Below, piece after piece: positions 24,314-35,999 of a stretch of 64,000 nt of DNA. The notes beneath the pieces were generated by a model. That model was not told where the DNA came from. It ran no database searches and saw only the letters and a list, made by a program, of their open reading frames with translations. Source of the DNA: Diadema setosum (taxonomy: Eukaryota > Echinodermata > Echinoidea > Diadematoida > Diadematidae). Numbering within the stretch: position 1 is the stretch's first letter; each line of letters starts with the position of its first letter. Position numbers and translations under genes: made by a program. The DNA lies in the NCBI GenBank assembly GCA_033980235.1, contig CM067070.1, positions 27,308,627 through 27,372,626 on the forward strand. Direction: 5' to 3'.

Positions 24314-24661
24314 AAATGGATGTCCGTTATGTGAATTTGACTGAAACTTTACCGACCTCTATATTCCTGATTAAAGTGCAGAGTAGGGTCGTCAATCCTT
24401 ACGGTATCACATGGCGGGTAAACGGAGTTCCCGGATGCGGTATTGGGATGTTCTGGAAAATCACATGCATTGTGTTTGGGATTCAAAGTGATAACCTTCT
24501 CATCGTCAGGGACAGGCTGGATGGCCCGGACCTCATGAAGGTGTTCAATTGTTCGAACAGGGTGTATCACCATCGACCGAGCCCTGTCATGTGGGTTCAA
24601 CAAAACAGGTCCACGGATAAGTTTCACCTCGATTTTTTGATATCCTGCATTGATGATGAAG
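24314..24661 (+). CDS. Receptor exon: CUB-like domain 4
   Basis: A 348-bp exon, acceptor CATTCTCCACAG, donor GTGTGT, phase 1-1, 116 codons. This copy is the most CUB-like: TWRVNGVPGCGIGMFWK, then DNLLIVRDRLDGPDL (compare the CUB D-x-L-x-I-x-D/G strand), then a hydrophobic strand and a C-terminal Cys (LISCIDDEG). It has a second Cys pair (ITC, FNC) not found in the sister domains, probably an extra disulfide. Confidence 0.75.
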
Positions 24662-25209
24662 GTGTGTGCTTTGTCTTTACCTTGAGTACAGAGTAGAAAA
24701 AAAGAAAAAGATTATTTCATTCATTTGACAATGAAGGTTCACAGAAGAAACCACACTTTGGTAAATACTGTATTTGGTGAGGAATTATAGCTTAAAGGCC
24801 TATACGATATACATGCCCATAGACGTGAAAAACGACCTTGAAACTCATACGTCTCCTGATAAAGACAAAAAAAAAAAAACTATTTAGTCTTGTACATTTC
24901 TGCCCGCGTTGGCATGGATTTCTGGCATAATTTTGCCTTCGGTTTTCTTCTATTTTGATCTTCTTAATCAAAGATCGTTTGTCTCCAGCAAAATTATTAT
25001 ATTCATTTCTGACACTGAGTTATTGTATATTCATATGACATATAATTTTTTTACGGATATACGTCATATCTATATGCCACAATTCAGACACAACGTCCCG
25101 ATAAACGATAACGGTATGACTGCATAAGATCTGGTGCACTATCGTGTTTCATGAGAAGCTTATGAATATCATTATGTATGACTCTCTCCCTTGCGCAGTT
25201 TGAATTTTA

Positions 25210-25615
25210 AAGGCAATGGCTAGTTACTGATCAGTGGGAATCAGTGTGAATGCTGGGGATGATTGTTCCAATCCTTGTGGGATTCATTGAAGAGTACATT
25301 ATGCTATTGTTGTGTGAAAATTATTTGCTTCAGAATGGTCTCATGTTCAAGTAATGTGCTATTTAATGTTTCCAGGTTAGCATGCCTGTACAGTGGTCAT
25401 TGACGGCCCGTTAACGATCGCCCCGTCACTGTACAGGCATGCTAACCTAGAAACATTAAACTGCTCATTACTCGAATATGAGACCATTCTGAAGCAAATA
25501 ATTTTCACACAGCAATAGATATATAATGTACTATTAAATGAATCCCACACGGATTGGAACAATCATCCCCAGCATTCCAACTGATTCCCACTGATCAGTT
25601 ACTAGCCATCCCCTG
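25210..25615. mobile_element. Foldback MITE family D, copy 2
   Basis: Same palindromic family as 21029-21384, 406 bp, TA-flanked, with a somewhat longer loop containing a second small palindrome around 'gtcactgtacaggcatgct'. Confidence 0.85.
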
Positions 25616-25717
25616 TAAGCGGGCTCGGTGTAATGTATCTTTACATTGCGTTTAATTCATTGGAAGTTCCCGAAAAAAAAAAGGCCGCCTTGACATACGA
25701 CGTATGGATATATATAT

Positions 25718-25967
25718 ATGAAGAGTTTGTTTGTAAAAACCGATAAGTCCATATTTACCAAATGGAGATATTTGCGATTAAAGGTCAAGAAAAATAATGA
25801 GAATAATAAGAAAATCTTTGCTTCTTTTGACCATAACTTCAAAAATACACCTTTATATGAAATGACCAATATATCATTTAAAAGGTATTGTTTTGTACTT
25901 TATGACAGAGATCGTACTTCAAAATCTTCAAAAATGGACTTATCGGTTTTTGCAAACAAACCCTTCA
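25718..25967 (+). mobile_element. TA-tract element family E, copy 3
   Basis: Same family, (TA)n on both sides, open frame preserved (SLFVKTDKSIFTKWRYLRL). Confidence 0.8.
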
Positions 25968-25994
25968 TATATATATATATATATATCAGGAGTA

Positions 25995-26070
25995 TCTTCA
26001 GGAGTCTCGACGCGTCGAGTCTCCTGAAGAAGGTGGATGGAAGCCACCGAAAATTTGAGTTGCTCAATAA
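25995..26070 (+). other. Hammerhead-like core of a Penelope-type remnant
   Basis: CTGAAGA (26024-26030), a GGTGG/CCACC stem with a 7-nt loop, then GAAA (26049-26052), then a TTGAG/CTCAA hairpin with a 3-nt loop: the order of a type I hammerhead core (CUGANGA, stem II, GAAA, stem III). A 36-bp inverted repeat with one mismatch ends at the core. Such motifs are known from Penelope-like retroelement repeats. Stem I and the cleavage site are not convincing. Confidence 0.35.
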
Positions 26071-26894
26071 ACTCTATATTGGCGAAATATTGCATTACCG
26101 GTTTATTCTTCGTTAAATTGGAGCCAATACGTGAATTCGCAACATGTTTGGACCTAGACAATTATATATATATATATATATTTGGACACGAACATACATC
26201 CTGTGAGCATAGTACGTCGAGGATCCAAACGATGCTCAAGTAGAATGTGACTGATGAGAAAAGACAAAGTGAAGTAAAACAAAGTAAAAACAACAAGAAA
26301 TCAGTGAAAAGGGGGGGGGGGGTTGGACAGGATTGGAATAGATAATTTTGAATGCAAACGATAGAACAGTATGTCAAACGCCATGTACACAAATAATAAG
26401 TTATCATGACAAAAATAATGATTTCAATACAATGAAATAAATGCAGCAAATGGAGCAAAAACAGCAATCCAAACCAAGCCAGATTTAAAAATAAAACAAA
26501 AACGGATGAATATTGTGTGAGTACTGCAACAGCAGATGGGGGAACCTAAGGCAGTGAAAGTAAAGAAGCTGTACGAGAAACTACTTATCCAATAAAAGTA
26601 GATCCAGTGCAGTAAAGTGAAATCAAAGTGGCCCGAGCTTTGATATTTGCAGCACCTTCATTAGAATTAACTGAAAAACAGTGAAGGCGAAATCTTATTA
26701 TCAAATACAGTACTCAACATTAATATACCCACCCCCTCCTTCAAACACGAGAACTGTCAAATAAATGAATAAAATTTGTATATGCCAAACATTTGGGTAT
26801 TAAACTCAACTTTTGGTATTGTACGTGACCAGGTAAATCTATACATGCGTATGCATTTATATTATTTGAGAAAGGATGTATATGTGTTATACAA

Positions 26895-26961
<67 letters not shown>

Positions 26962-27367
26962 CATCTATATATACACTCAGCAAAAAAAAGTAAGTTCCCC
27001 CCTAACATTTTTGGATATATGTCAAAAAGTATTTCACGGATGTTCATGATTCAAACGGGAATGGATAGGGAATTTCATTACTCATAACATGAATGGCATA
27101 TCATTGCCACCAGATATCATTATTGGTGTAAAAAAAACCGCATTTTATGTCAAAATGCACGGGGAAAAAGTTGCACTTTAGGCTATTGAAGCATATTGTA
27201 TATATTTCCTATGTGAGTTAGCAAATGACCTTTTTAAATAATTTTGTAATTCTCAGGAATTTCTTCAGGTACAATGTGCTTCCCATTTAAACAAATGTTA
27301 TGCATACTTTTTAAACAATAGCCTTTTCAATATGAAAATGTTGGTAGAAGCCATTTGATTTGTAATT

Positions 27368-29538
27368 AGGTGATCCGAGTATCCTCTCGGATCACCTGTT
27401 TTTGTACGGATTTCTTCTTCTTTTTCTTCTTATTTCTCCCCAAAAGTTGTGCATCGATTAGCTCAGAAAGTCCTCTTCCTATCAATTTCAAACTTATACC
27501 ATATGTATCGTCTCCCAAAGACGGCAATCGAACTAAAATCAAAGTGATCAGTCGACCGTGACGTCACTATGACGTCATTATATGAAAACACATTCTCAAT
27601 CATATCTCATTAATGGAATGGAATTTTTCAATGAAATTTACGTCACATATATTTCAAGTCAAGCGCATTCTATTCATATTCTCTATACCTTAAAACGTGC
27701 GCGTACGCGCGCGTTGAAATATTTGTATGCTCAAATCGAGCTCAAATTTTTTTTGCACACGTTTCAGACCATTTAGAGCATTTTTTGAAAAATTGAAAAA
27801 ATTTTACGGACGCGTACGCGCGCGCGCATATACGCACGCACAGCTCATATGCAATAGAAATTTCCCGTTTTTTCACACTTATCGCCTGCCTGAAATGTCA
27901 GGGAATATGTCTACCAAGTTTCAAGTCAATCCGACTCAATATGACGTCATACTGGCCCGTCAAAGTTGAAATTCCGCGCGCGCGTCAATGGCGCGTCATC
28001 AAATTACAAGTTCACTCGAGCGTATCTCACTTATCCTTGGCCAATTTTCACCCAGATTTCAGTATGGCGCGTCATCAAATTACAAGTTCACCGAGCGTAT
28101 CTCACTTATCCTTGGCCAATTTTCACCCAGATTTCAGTATGTTGTAGCTTACTAAATGCTCTTTCAATAATATACTAACAACATTTTGATTAGATGACGG
28201 CATCACCTCGTAATATTGGATTGAAAGTAATCTTGTCAAATTTGACCAGTTTACGTGTTATCTTAATGGGAGTGCAGTTTTTCTGGAAATGAAAATTGAC
28301 ATGACTATCTTTTTCGAGCACTAGTTCACCTATGCTTCGGTGAATTTCTCTAAGATTTTAACATGTTGTAGCTGAGACTTTGGGCTATTGTATTGTGCCC
28401 TTCATTTTTTCATACGGTATCGGAATAACGTCCAAAAACTTGGTTGAAATCAAAGCCTATCTTCGATGTATTTTCATATTTCTTTCTTTTTCCAACTTTC
28501 TTTGCAATAACTCAAGAAAAACATACTCTATCACCACCATATTTTGCACATGTTTAGTTCATGTCACGTACATTATTTCATAAAATAACAACTACTTCAT
28601 CAGACGCCATCTTGGGAATGTAAATTAGGGTCAAAGGTCATAAATGTTTCATCCTGTATCTTGGTGAATACATGTTCTATCTTCCCCATATTTTGCACAC
28701 GTAAAGACCGTGTTACAAGGATCATTTTACAAAGTAACCACTTTTTGCTCAGATGCCATCTTGTCTGTGCAGATCGAGGTCAAAGGTCATATGTACTTCT
28801 TTCTTTATCTTCGTTATGACGTGTTATCTCTATGGGAGGGAATTTTTCTGGATGTGAAAATTGACATGATTGTCTTTATCGAGCACTAGCTCACTTACCC
28901 TTCGGTGAATTTCTCCCAGATTTTAATATGTTGTAGCTGAGACTTTGCGCTATCGTACGTGTTCCCTTCGTTTTTCATATGGTGTCGGGATCACGTCCAA
29001 AAAAGTGGTTGAAATTAAAGGTTATCTTCGATGTATTTTCATATTTCTTTCTTTTTCCAATTTTCTTTGCAATAACTCAAAGAAAAATAGCCCCTATCAA
29101 CCCCATATTTTGCACATGTTTAGTTCATGTCACGTACATTATTTCATAAAATACTACTAAAATACTACTACATCAACTACTTGATCAGACACCATCTTGG
29201 GTATGTAAATTAGGGTCAAAGGTCATAAATGTTTCATCCTGTATCTTGGTGAATACATGTCTTATCTTTCCCATATGTTGCACACGCAAAGACCATGTTA
29301 CAAGAATCGTTTCACAAAATAACCACTTTTTGCTCAGATGCCATCTTGGGGGTGCAAAGTGGGGTCAAAGGTCAAATATACTTCATTCTGCATCTTTGAT
29401 AGTGTATACGGAATTCGGTACCTAAGATGACAGGTCTGACTCCCTTTTCAAAATGAGAATCCAAACATCACACGACCAATGTCCCTAATCTCAGGTGAAA
29501 ACTCGAATAATTGATTTAAAAAAAAAATCGGATCACCT
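27368..29538. mobile_element. 2.2-kb TIR element inside the Tc1-like element
   Basis: It begins AGGTGATCCGA and ends TCGGATCACCT, flanked by AATT on both sides (a likely 4-bp target duplication). The left end has a subterminal copy of the same inverted repeat, giving a small hairpin. The interior contains two diverged direct copies of about 500 bp (27.9-28.6 and 28.8-29.2 kb) with 'gggtcaaaggtca' blocks and a 75-bp tandem duplication. No coding frame was recognised. Confidence 0.6.
27988..28138 (+). repeat. 75/76-bp tandem duplication
   Basis: Two near-identical units, 27988-28063 and 28064-28138, each beginning ATGGCGCGTCATC and ending ATTTCAGT. They differ by a CT insertion/deletion near the middle and little else, so the duplication is recent. 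Confidence 0.9.
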
Positions 29539-29613
29539 AATTTGTCAGTCTTGACAAATTCCGAGTCTAGTTCCAATTTGGGTTTATCACATTAATGTGC
29601 CTATGGCCATTTT

Positions 29614-30290
29614 GCATCATGCGCTCAAGTTATAGATCAGTTTGCTGAGGGAAATGGCATCGAACGTATAGATTGGCCTGTAACATCCCCTGACCGTAAT
29701 CCAGTAGAGAATCTTGGGATAACATTAAAGGGTGTGTACAGTTCTGGTCGGGGTGAGGATTTAGCTTTTAACATTTTGCGAGATATTCAGAAACCACTCT
29801 ATGAGATGTCAAAGAGCATGCAATTCTAAGGGGTATCAAAAGTTTATTTGATGAAAATCGGTTTTGAAATGGCCGAGACATCCAAAAACAAGGTGAAACA
29901 AAGAGATCCTAATAAATGTGGGGCATGTCGCCTTTTATCATTATCACTTTTGGGGATATCTCAGCCATTTGAAAACCAATTTTCATCAAATAAACGTTGA
30001 ATCCTTCTTAAAATCACATGCTCTTTCATATATTTCATAAGAGGTTTCTCATTATCTCACTTAGGAATGTTCAAAACATGAATCCCCACCTCAACCACTA
30101 CTGTACAGTCCCTTTAAGCGAAAAGCGAGCAAGAAGGTGAAAGATGACACTTCACTGCAAGAATTTCAGCGCATCTTCCAGAGAGCATGGGCCGACATTG
30201 AGCAGCGCCAAGTACAAACTTTAGTTAGAAGTATGAGGAAGAGATACCGGCTGGTCATTGCGGATGGTGGACATATCAATTATCAAATAC
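29614..30290 (+). pseudogene. Tc1-like transposase C-terminal relic, split by a MITE
   Basis: 29614-29726 reads HAQVIDQFAEGNGIERIDWP followed by T-S-P-D-R-N-P-V-E-N-L, the Tc1 signature (W-P-x-x-S-P-D-x-N-P-I-E-N-x-W) before the last catalytic acidic residue. After the MITE, 30118-30290 continues KKVKDDTSLQEFQRIF and SMRKRYRLVIADGG-like C-terminal text. A missing base near 29715 also shifts the frame, so the gene is dead. Confidence 0.75.
29728..30114. mobile_element. MITE family C, copy 1 (TA target)
   Basis: A palindromic 387-bp element with ends AAGGG(T/A)...CCCTT between TA duplications, inserted in the transposase relic. Long inverted arms share 'tttatttgatgaaaat' and 'gagatatcc' motifs. 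Copies 2 (44239-44623) and 3 (48178-48613) belong to the same family. Confidence 0.8.
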
Positions 30291-30634
30291 TTCACTGTAT
30301 GCTCATGAAAAGAAAGCGATAGAAAAATATGCAATAAACCATGCTTTAATGGTCAGAATCATGAGTGATTGATTATTTGTGTAAAAGTCGCTGCAAATCA
30401 CTAAAAAAGTGCAACTTTTGCTTCCATGCATTTTCACATAAAATACATTTTTTTCACACCAATAATGATATTTGGTGGCAATGATTTGCCACTCATGTTA
30501 TGAGTAATAAAATTCCTTATCCATTTCCGTTTGAGTTATAAAAATCGATAAAATACTTTTTGAGATAAATCCAAAATTGCTAGGGGGAACTTACTTTTTT
30601 TGTTGTTGAGTGTATAACTATATATATAAGTATA

Positions 30635-30698
<64 letters not shown>

Positions 30699-30978
30699 TT
30701 GTAAGTATATGTTATTTTATATATAAGTTTCATGGATCAATGAATGGAAAATGTGAATGAAGCATTGTCATGTAAAACATGTATTGAAAGGGATTTAATG
30801 ATATTATAGTTGAAAACGTGAAGACCAAATTTTTCTCCACGACACATCTAGTGTCTTCTTAATGTAGTAGTTATAAGAAGCATTGCCCCCCCCCCCCCCG
30901 GTGATATACAAAGATTAGGAGATTATTTCAATCGGTTTGGTTATAATTACATGTTTGGTCTTTGTTTCTTTACTCAAG

Positions 30979-31089
30979 TAAATAATTGTAGCTACAATCC
31001 CTGTGCTCCCTCCGGTGTGTGCGAGGATTTTCTTGGCGGATACGCGTGCCACTGTATGCCAGGGTTTGGAGGTGAAAACTGTGCAAATG
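30979..31089 (+). CDS. Receptor exon: EGF-like domain 5
   Basis: A 111-bp exon, acceptor TTTACTCAAG, donor GTAAGT, phase 1-1, 37 codons. It reads CSYNPCAPSGVC then GYACHCMPGFGGENC, six cysteines in EGF order, very like EGF4 (same MPGFGG), which suggests these two are recent duplicates. Confidence 0.8.
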
Positions 31090-31149
31090 GTAAGTTCCCA
31101 GTTTTACCATTGACTACACATTTTCGAAGGCGCACTCGACTTTATCATT

Positions 31150-31212
31150 CTGTCCAAAATCGATTATCCGGCCCCCTCTTATCCGGACTTTTCCATAATC
31201 CGGACACCTCCA
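31150..31212 (+). repeat. Tigger-type terminal fragment
   Basis: 'cgattatccggcc', 'ttatccggac' and 'ataatccggacacc' in close order recall the ends of pogo/Tigger elements (TTATCCGG words). No complete element is bounded. Confidence 0.35.
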
Positions 31213-32112
31213 GGCAGTGGAGACAAAGACAGAGTGATTCAAATCATAATTAAAACTTCTACAAAACTCACAAAATTACCTTTCATGATGTTCCATGAGA
31301 TCATCTCAAGAAATATCTGCACCTTAGACAAAACATAAATTCTACTCACTATCCCTAACCCATAACCTAATCTTCTCATCAAACTTAACCTAAAACCAAG
31401 GAGGTTTAAGAGTTGGAGTTCCAACTGGCTGTAATTATTCAAACAGTTGTCATATTTCTATTGATGTACAAAAGAATTTCACAGGTGCATTTGTGCCTTT
31501 GATGTGTTTGATGATCGATGTTCGAAGCCGCCGTTTTGCTGAGCAATCTGAAGATTCATTTTGTATGTTAACATAATATTGGCCATATTTTGCTTATTTA
31601 TCTATTAAATGAAATGAATTTTACTTAATGGTAAAGCATGTAAAATAAAAATCAATACCGTGCAGAAATTCGTGCAAAAGTGTAAATCAGGGCTGTATCA
31701 TGTGAAACTGTTTAAAACTGTACCATCCTGGAAAGCCGGTTTTATCACTTTTCCGCTCAATTCCGACAAATAAAACTGACCTGGAATAATCTCCAAATAT
31801 AATTCTTTATTGATAGATATATCAGATTAGTGCCCGGGTATGCCCAGTTGAGTAATTTTCATCTTTATTTCCGCATTTTTTGCGCAATTTCTATTCGCAC
31901 ATCCTCGTGTCTGTACGACCTACCTTGTATAAGAAGTGATAGCGAAAAGTAATTTCCATCAAAAAGACATATCGTCCTTACAGCCTTAGAAAGTGGCTAG
32001 TGATTATGCAATGAGACACGAGTCAATTGTCTTCCTATCTGCGTGGCAGATCCTGTTTGGCACATGCTTCAAATATTTTGAGCGGCGGCATCGAACATCT
32101 AGCAAAGGAAAT

Positions 32113-32608
32113 AAGACCCCGTTTACAGAGCGGGGCTGGGCCGAGCCGCGGCCGAGCCCAATTCAAACCTTTCAATATTTTGTCGTACTGGCGCTCTGCT
32201 TGTAAACAATCGCAATTTGGTATCGTCTGGTTTTCAGACCCTTTGCCAACTGAATTCCGTGGCGACGAAGTCGCCCGTTCGGGCAAAGGCTTTTGCCGAA
32301 GGAAAAAACCCTTTGCAGGACAAATCCACCTGAAATTATACTAGTTTTCGACGTTGAGGGGGTTAACATCCTGGATAGCGAAATAGTACATGCAGAGAGT
32401 TTGGAAGCCAGACTAAAATTGGCCGCGCATTTGGCCAAGTTTGCGTTTACACTAAGAAAAGGCCGGGCTCGGCCGCGGCTCGGCCGCGGCAAAGACCACC
32501 TCCAGAGCGTGGCCAATTGCGCGGCCAATTTTGGCCTCGCATTTGACCTTTTGTGCGTTTACACTGAAATGAAGGTGGGCCCGTTTACAGCACTGTAAAC
32601 GCGGTCTT
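32113..32608. mobile_element. GC-rich 0.5-kb TIR element
   Basis: Ends AAGACCCCGTTTACAG and CTGTAAACGCGGTCTT (15 of 16 matching as an inverted pair). The interior is strikingly GC-rich for this window, with repeated GGCCGCGGC/CTCGGCCG words and GTTTACAC/GCGTTTACACT motifs. The overlapping open frames on both strands are products of composition. The superfamily is not assigned. Confidence 0.65.
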
Positions 32609-33194
32609 TGACAGTTGTGACTCCATTCTCTTGAACCTCCTGGCTAAAACCCTATAACAACCATAAGCCGAAGTCCTTGGAGTACGTGAGCCCGAAGCAA
32701 ATGTCACAGGAGGATATGTTGTGTCATCGCCTATTATATTCCCTTCCGTAAAAGGCTATACGAATTTTACAGTAAAATTTTTTAATTTCATGTATATGAT
32801 TTTAAGTGGGCTAGCATAAATTACACTACTGTTAAGATGTACGTTAAACTTATAGGTATCCCCCCCCCCCCCCGGGTCATCAGCCTTATACATGTACACA
32901 TTATGACCAGTGGCGGTACGTAAACATTAAATTGTTTCTCCCATAATATCTGGCTAAATCGCTTATCCCGTTGGGCGCCGTTCCCGAATGGCAGGATAAC
33001 AGAGAAGTAGGACTGTTGTTGTATCGTGTCATAAATCATGAATTATTGTCATCTAAACGCCATGGCATATAAAGCAATTAAATAATAATTATTGGCCCCT
33101 CCTTATTTACAGAATTCAGTTCAAATACAATCAACATTACTATTCGTTTAGGTCCACGATTTTTTTTTTTTTTGAACCAAAACGCCATACGGAT

Positions 33195-33645
33195 TATTGC
33201 AAAAGAACTTTTCTTATAGAGGTGCTTTCCAAGTAATATTTCTTCCTTCTGAATTAAAGTTGTCTGGTTGTTTATTATCATTCAGGAATAGATTAAAAAA
33301 TGTCCCCACTTTCATTAACGTTCATTTCAGATACAGTGTCTTTCGTAATGATTATTTACGAGTCGTTTTATGCATGAATTTTATTGGATTAGTTGATTAT
33401 TCGTATGAACATTTTCGTCTCATCAATACGCTCGGGACCCCATGGAAGAACAGCGGTGTCCTCGCTGACACAGCTAAATGGGCAATCCCTCCGTATCCAT
33501 GTATACCTGATCTCTTTTATGTACTGTCTCTATTTGTGCTATATCTTAAGATTTGTTTGTTTACTTGTTTTCACTCTGCTCTGTGTGTAACTCTGTATTT
33601 TTATTGCTTGAATTTGGAGGAAATGAATAAATATAAAATAAAGTA
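33195..33645 (+). repeat. LINE 3' end-like fragment
   Basis: Contains a decayed coding-like stretch followed by 'tgggcaatccctccg' and a T-rich 3' region ending in ATGAATAAATATAAAATAAAG. The layout matches the fragment at 2590-2790. No RT motif is readable. Confidence 0.35.
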
Positions 33646-33849
33646 ATGTTACTGTGAGAGTTACCTAGGCGACTTATTTCTCTCTTGCAACTACATGTTT
33701 GTTTTTTTCAATGAAATGGGTAATTTGCATAGTTGGTGACAGGACAGCTCAATGCGTGCAAGACAGTGTACACCAACGTTTGTGACATACGTAAAGGCAG
33801 GGACATCTTTGATTACCTGACTCTGTAAAATTTGGCCAGAATTAGTGTA

Positions 33850-34044
33850 CAGTGCACTCCCGTTATAACGAACACGGTTTAAACCAAATTCCGGTTACAA
33901 CGCAGAAAAACTCAGACCGCAACATTATCTACTCTATGTATCTTTAAGGATTTTTATTGTTTATTCGGTGGGTTGTAACGAAACTTCGATATAACGATAG
34001 AGAAAACCCAGTCCCGAGGACTTCGCTTTAACGGGAATCCACTG
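33850..34044. mobile_element. pogo/Tigger-like MITE, copy 2
   Basis: Same family as 23959-24166, TA-flanked, 195 bp, CAGTGCACTCCCGTTATAAC at the left end. Confidence 0.7.
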
Positions 34045-34570
34045 TATGTAAATATATAGACCTACGTGCAAAGACTGTCTTCGGTATAATGAAATGACAA
34101 CTTTCCGAAAGTTATTGGGTTCACCGCTTGTCGCTTTTCTAACGCATTAGGATGTTGGTTATTCTGTGCAGGAAAATTCATTGCTGGGTTCATGCCCATT
34201 TTTTTCTTTCTCTCTTTTGTTTTGTTTTAAGGATGCCATTAACACTACTAAGCACCTGCTAAGGGTGTCAGATATTGCACCATTTCATTTTCTTTTTAAT
34301 CCAGAAAGTTAGTGTGTAGTTGGCTTGCTTGATTCGATTGCCTTTATTTAAATACATGAAGGATTATCGTTATCAATACACTACGAACTCATTGCATGTG
34401 GGGCATAATTCTTTTTTTTTTTTTCAAACAGCATATTATTGATTTTTAACGCAGAATAAAATCAAATTTACATTGAAACTAAAGCCAGTGTGAGGCAAGA
34501 TCGAAATGAAGAAGAGTTTCCTACCATATCTCTCTCTCTCTCTTGATATTGTCCATGTCCTTGTCCTCAG

Positions 34571-34912
34571 GATCTGAAGTTCGGGAGTTTACCTTGCCAT
34601 CAACGTCACAAAGAAAGTCCGTGCCTACTACCGGCTTAGTAGATCCCCTCTATGTAAACTACAGAGTGACATGGAAATTAAATGTTATCCCTGGATGTGG
34701 AGTGGACGTTCTCTTCATCCGAAGCAGTGAATCTCTGACTGATCGTGTCTCAATCATCCACTTCCGGTCAGAAGCAAACGCACAGAATATATTAGCTTCT
34801 CTCTACACGAAAACAAGTTTCTTCGCGCGCTTTCAGACTCAAACAATTTTGGTGGAGACGCAGTCAGAGCTTCAATCTGTTCAGCTTGTTGTCTCTTCCC
34901 ACTGTACAGAAG
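34571..34912 (+). CDS. Receptor exon: CUB-like domain 5
   Basis: A 342-bp exon, acceptor GTCCTTGTCCTCAG, donor GTTAGT, phase 1-1, 114 codons. Core TWKLNVIPGCGVDVLF and terminal SSHCTEG give the conserved Cys pair. It is only 183 bp from the next exon, the shortest intron between modules in this gene. Confidence 0.75.
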
Positions 34913-35095
34913 GTTAGTATACAAATGGGGCATTATTTGTTTTATAATGACGCGCTTTTCGATAGTCCTCAGAAATACAACAGGAAAAAAAATATTCAAC
35001 TTTCCAGTGGACTTTCTGTATACTGTAATTGTATTCAGACCATACCTTCCATTTATAGAAAAGTGTAATTCGACAGTTTTCCTACTCTTCTCTAG

Positions 35096-35212
35096 AATCT
35101 ACCCCGAGATGTTCCCAGGGATTGTGTGGTCCCTACAGCGTGTGTCTTGATCATGATATTGGCTTCATTTGTGACTGTAGCCCTGGATTGGGCGGTATCT
35201 ACTGCCTTGATG
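35096..35212 (+). CDS. Receptor exon: EGF-like domain 6
   Basis: A 117-bp exon, acceptor CTACTCTTCTCTAG, donor GTAAGA, phase 1-1, 39 codons reading CSQGLCGPYSVC then GFICDCSPGLGGIYC. Last EGF before the receptor core; no CUB-like exon was found in the 4.5 kb between it and the large exon. Confidence 0.8.
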
Positions 35213-35465
35213 GTAAGAATATACATAAATTAAGAAGAGTTTTATCGCAAATCGAGCTTACTGCATTTTCGTATAAAGTTGAGATATTTGTGCTTAAATT
35301 TAGAAAAAAAAACAATTAAAATATTTAGAAAAATTAATTTTTTTTCTAATGATAACTTCCCTATTATGTTACAATTGAGATATCTGGCGGTGAACATAAT
35401 TCAAAACGCTTAAAACTGGCGCTTAGCTTATTTTTCAGTGAAACTCTTCATACTAAATATAATCA

Positions 35466-35642
35466 CAGTCAACTCCTTTTCAAAGTCCTCGGGACTAGCA
35501 TTTTCTTCGTTTTATCGAAATTTTGTTATAGCCGAGCAGATAAAAAACAAGAAACAGAGCGGATAATCTTGGGACCTGAACATTTACTTCGTTGTAACCG
35601 GCACTTTCCAATAACCGTGTTCGTTTTAACGTGATTGAACTG
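35466..35642. mobile_element. pogo/Tigger-like MITE, copy 3
   Basis: Same family in inverse orientation, 177 bp; right end GATTGAACTG followed by TA, left flank altered. It lies 250 bp after the EGF6 exon. Confidence 0.6.
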
Positions 35643-35999
35643 TATAAAGGTATGGGTGGTTATTTGTCTCCGCGTATTATTTGTCGTACTTGCATATTGG
35701 CAAATATTTCTTGCTCACAGAAAGTGCAAAAGTCATAGATATTTTACAATTAATAATGAAAAGGGGAGATCAGTTCAATTTGGCTGAAGTGAGCTGTTGC
35801 GATCGTTTAACCGTTTGGTGTCGATCCATGTCGTGCGATGACCAGCGAGCGTAAACATAAATTGTACATTTTCATGTTCTTGAAAGCTGCTAGCTGGATT
35901 TCGACAAAAGTATTGCATGGTAACAATCACTAATGGGAAGGAAGTCGTACAATCAGTGTGTGTTTATATGATGGTGCCCCAGTTTTGCCTGGATGGGCA

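Larger units (their letters stand above)
26974..30612 (+). mobile_element. Tc1-like transposon, 3.6 kb with nested insertions
   Basis: Termini CACTCA...TGAGTG flanked by TA, with inverted repeats of roughly 200 bp (about 26974-27180 and 30395-30612) sharing AAAAAGTAAGTTCCCC near the ends. Inside lie a Tc1 transposase relic, an independent 2.2-kb TIR element and a 387-bp MITE, so the original element was much shorter. It sits in the intron before EGF5. Confidence 0.75.

Noticed and set aside
32027..32598. Overlapping open frames of 83-118 codons on both strands
   Set aside because: GC-rich composition of the TIR element suppresses stop codons in several frames at once; no motif in any of them.
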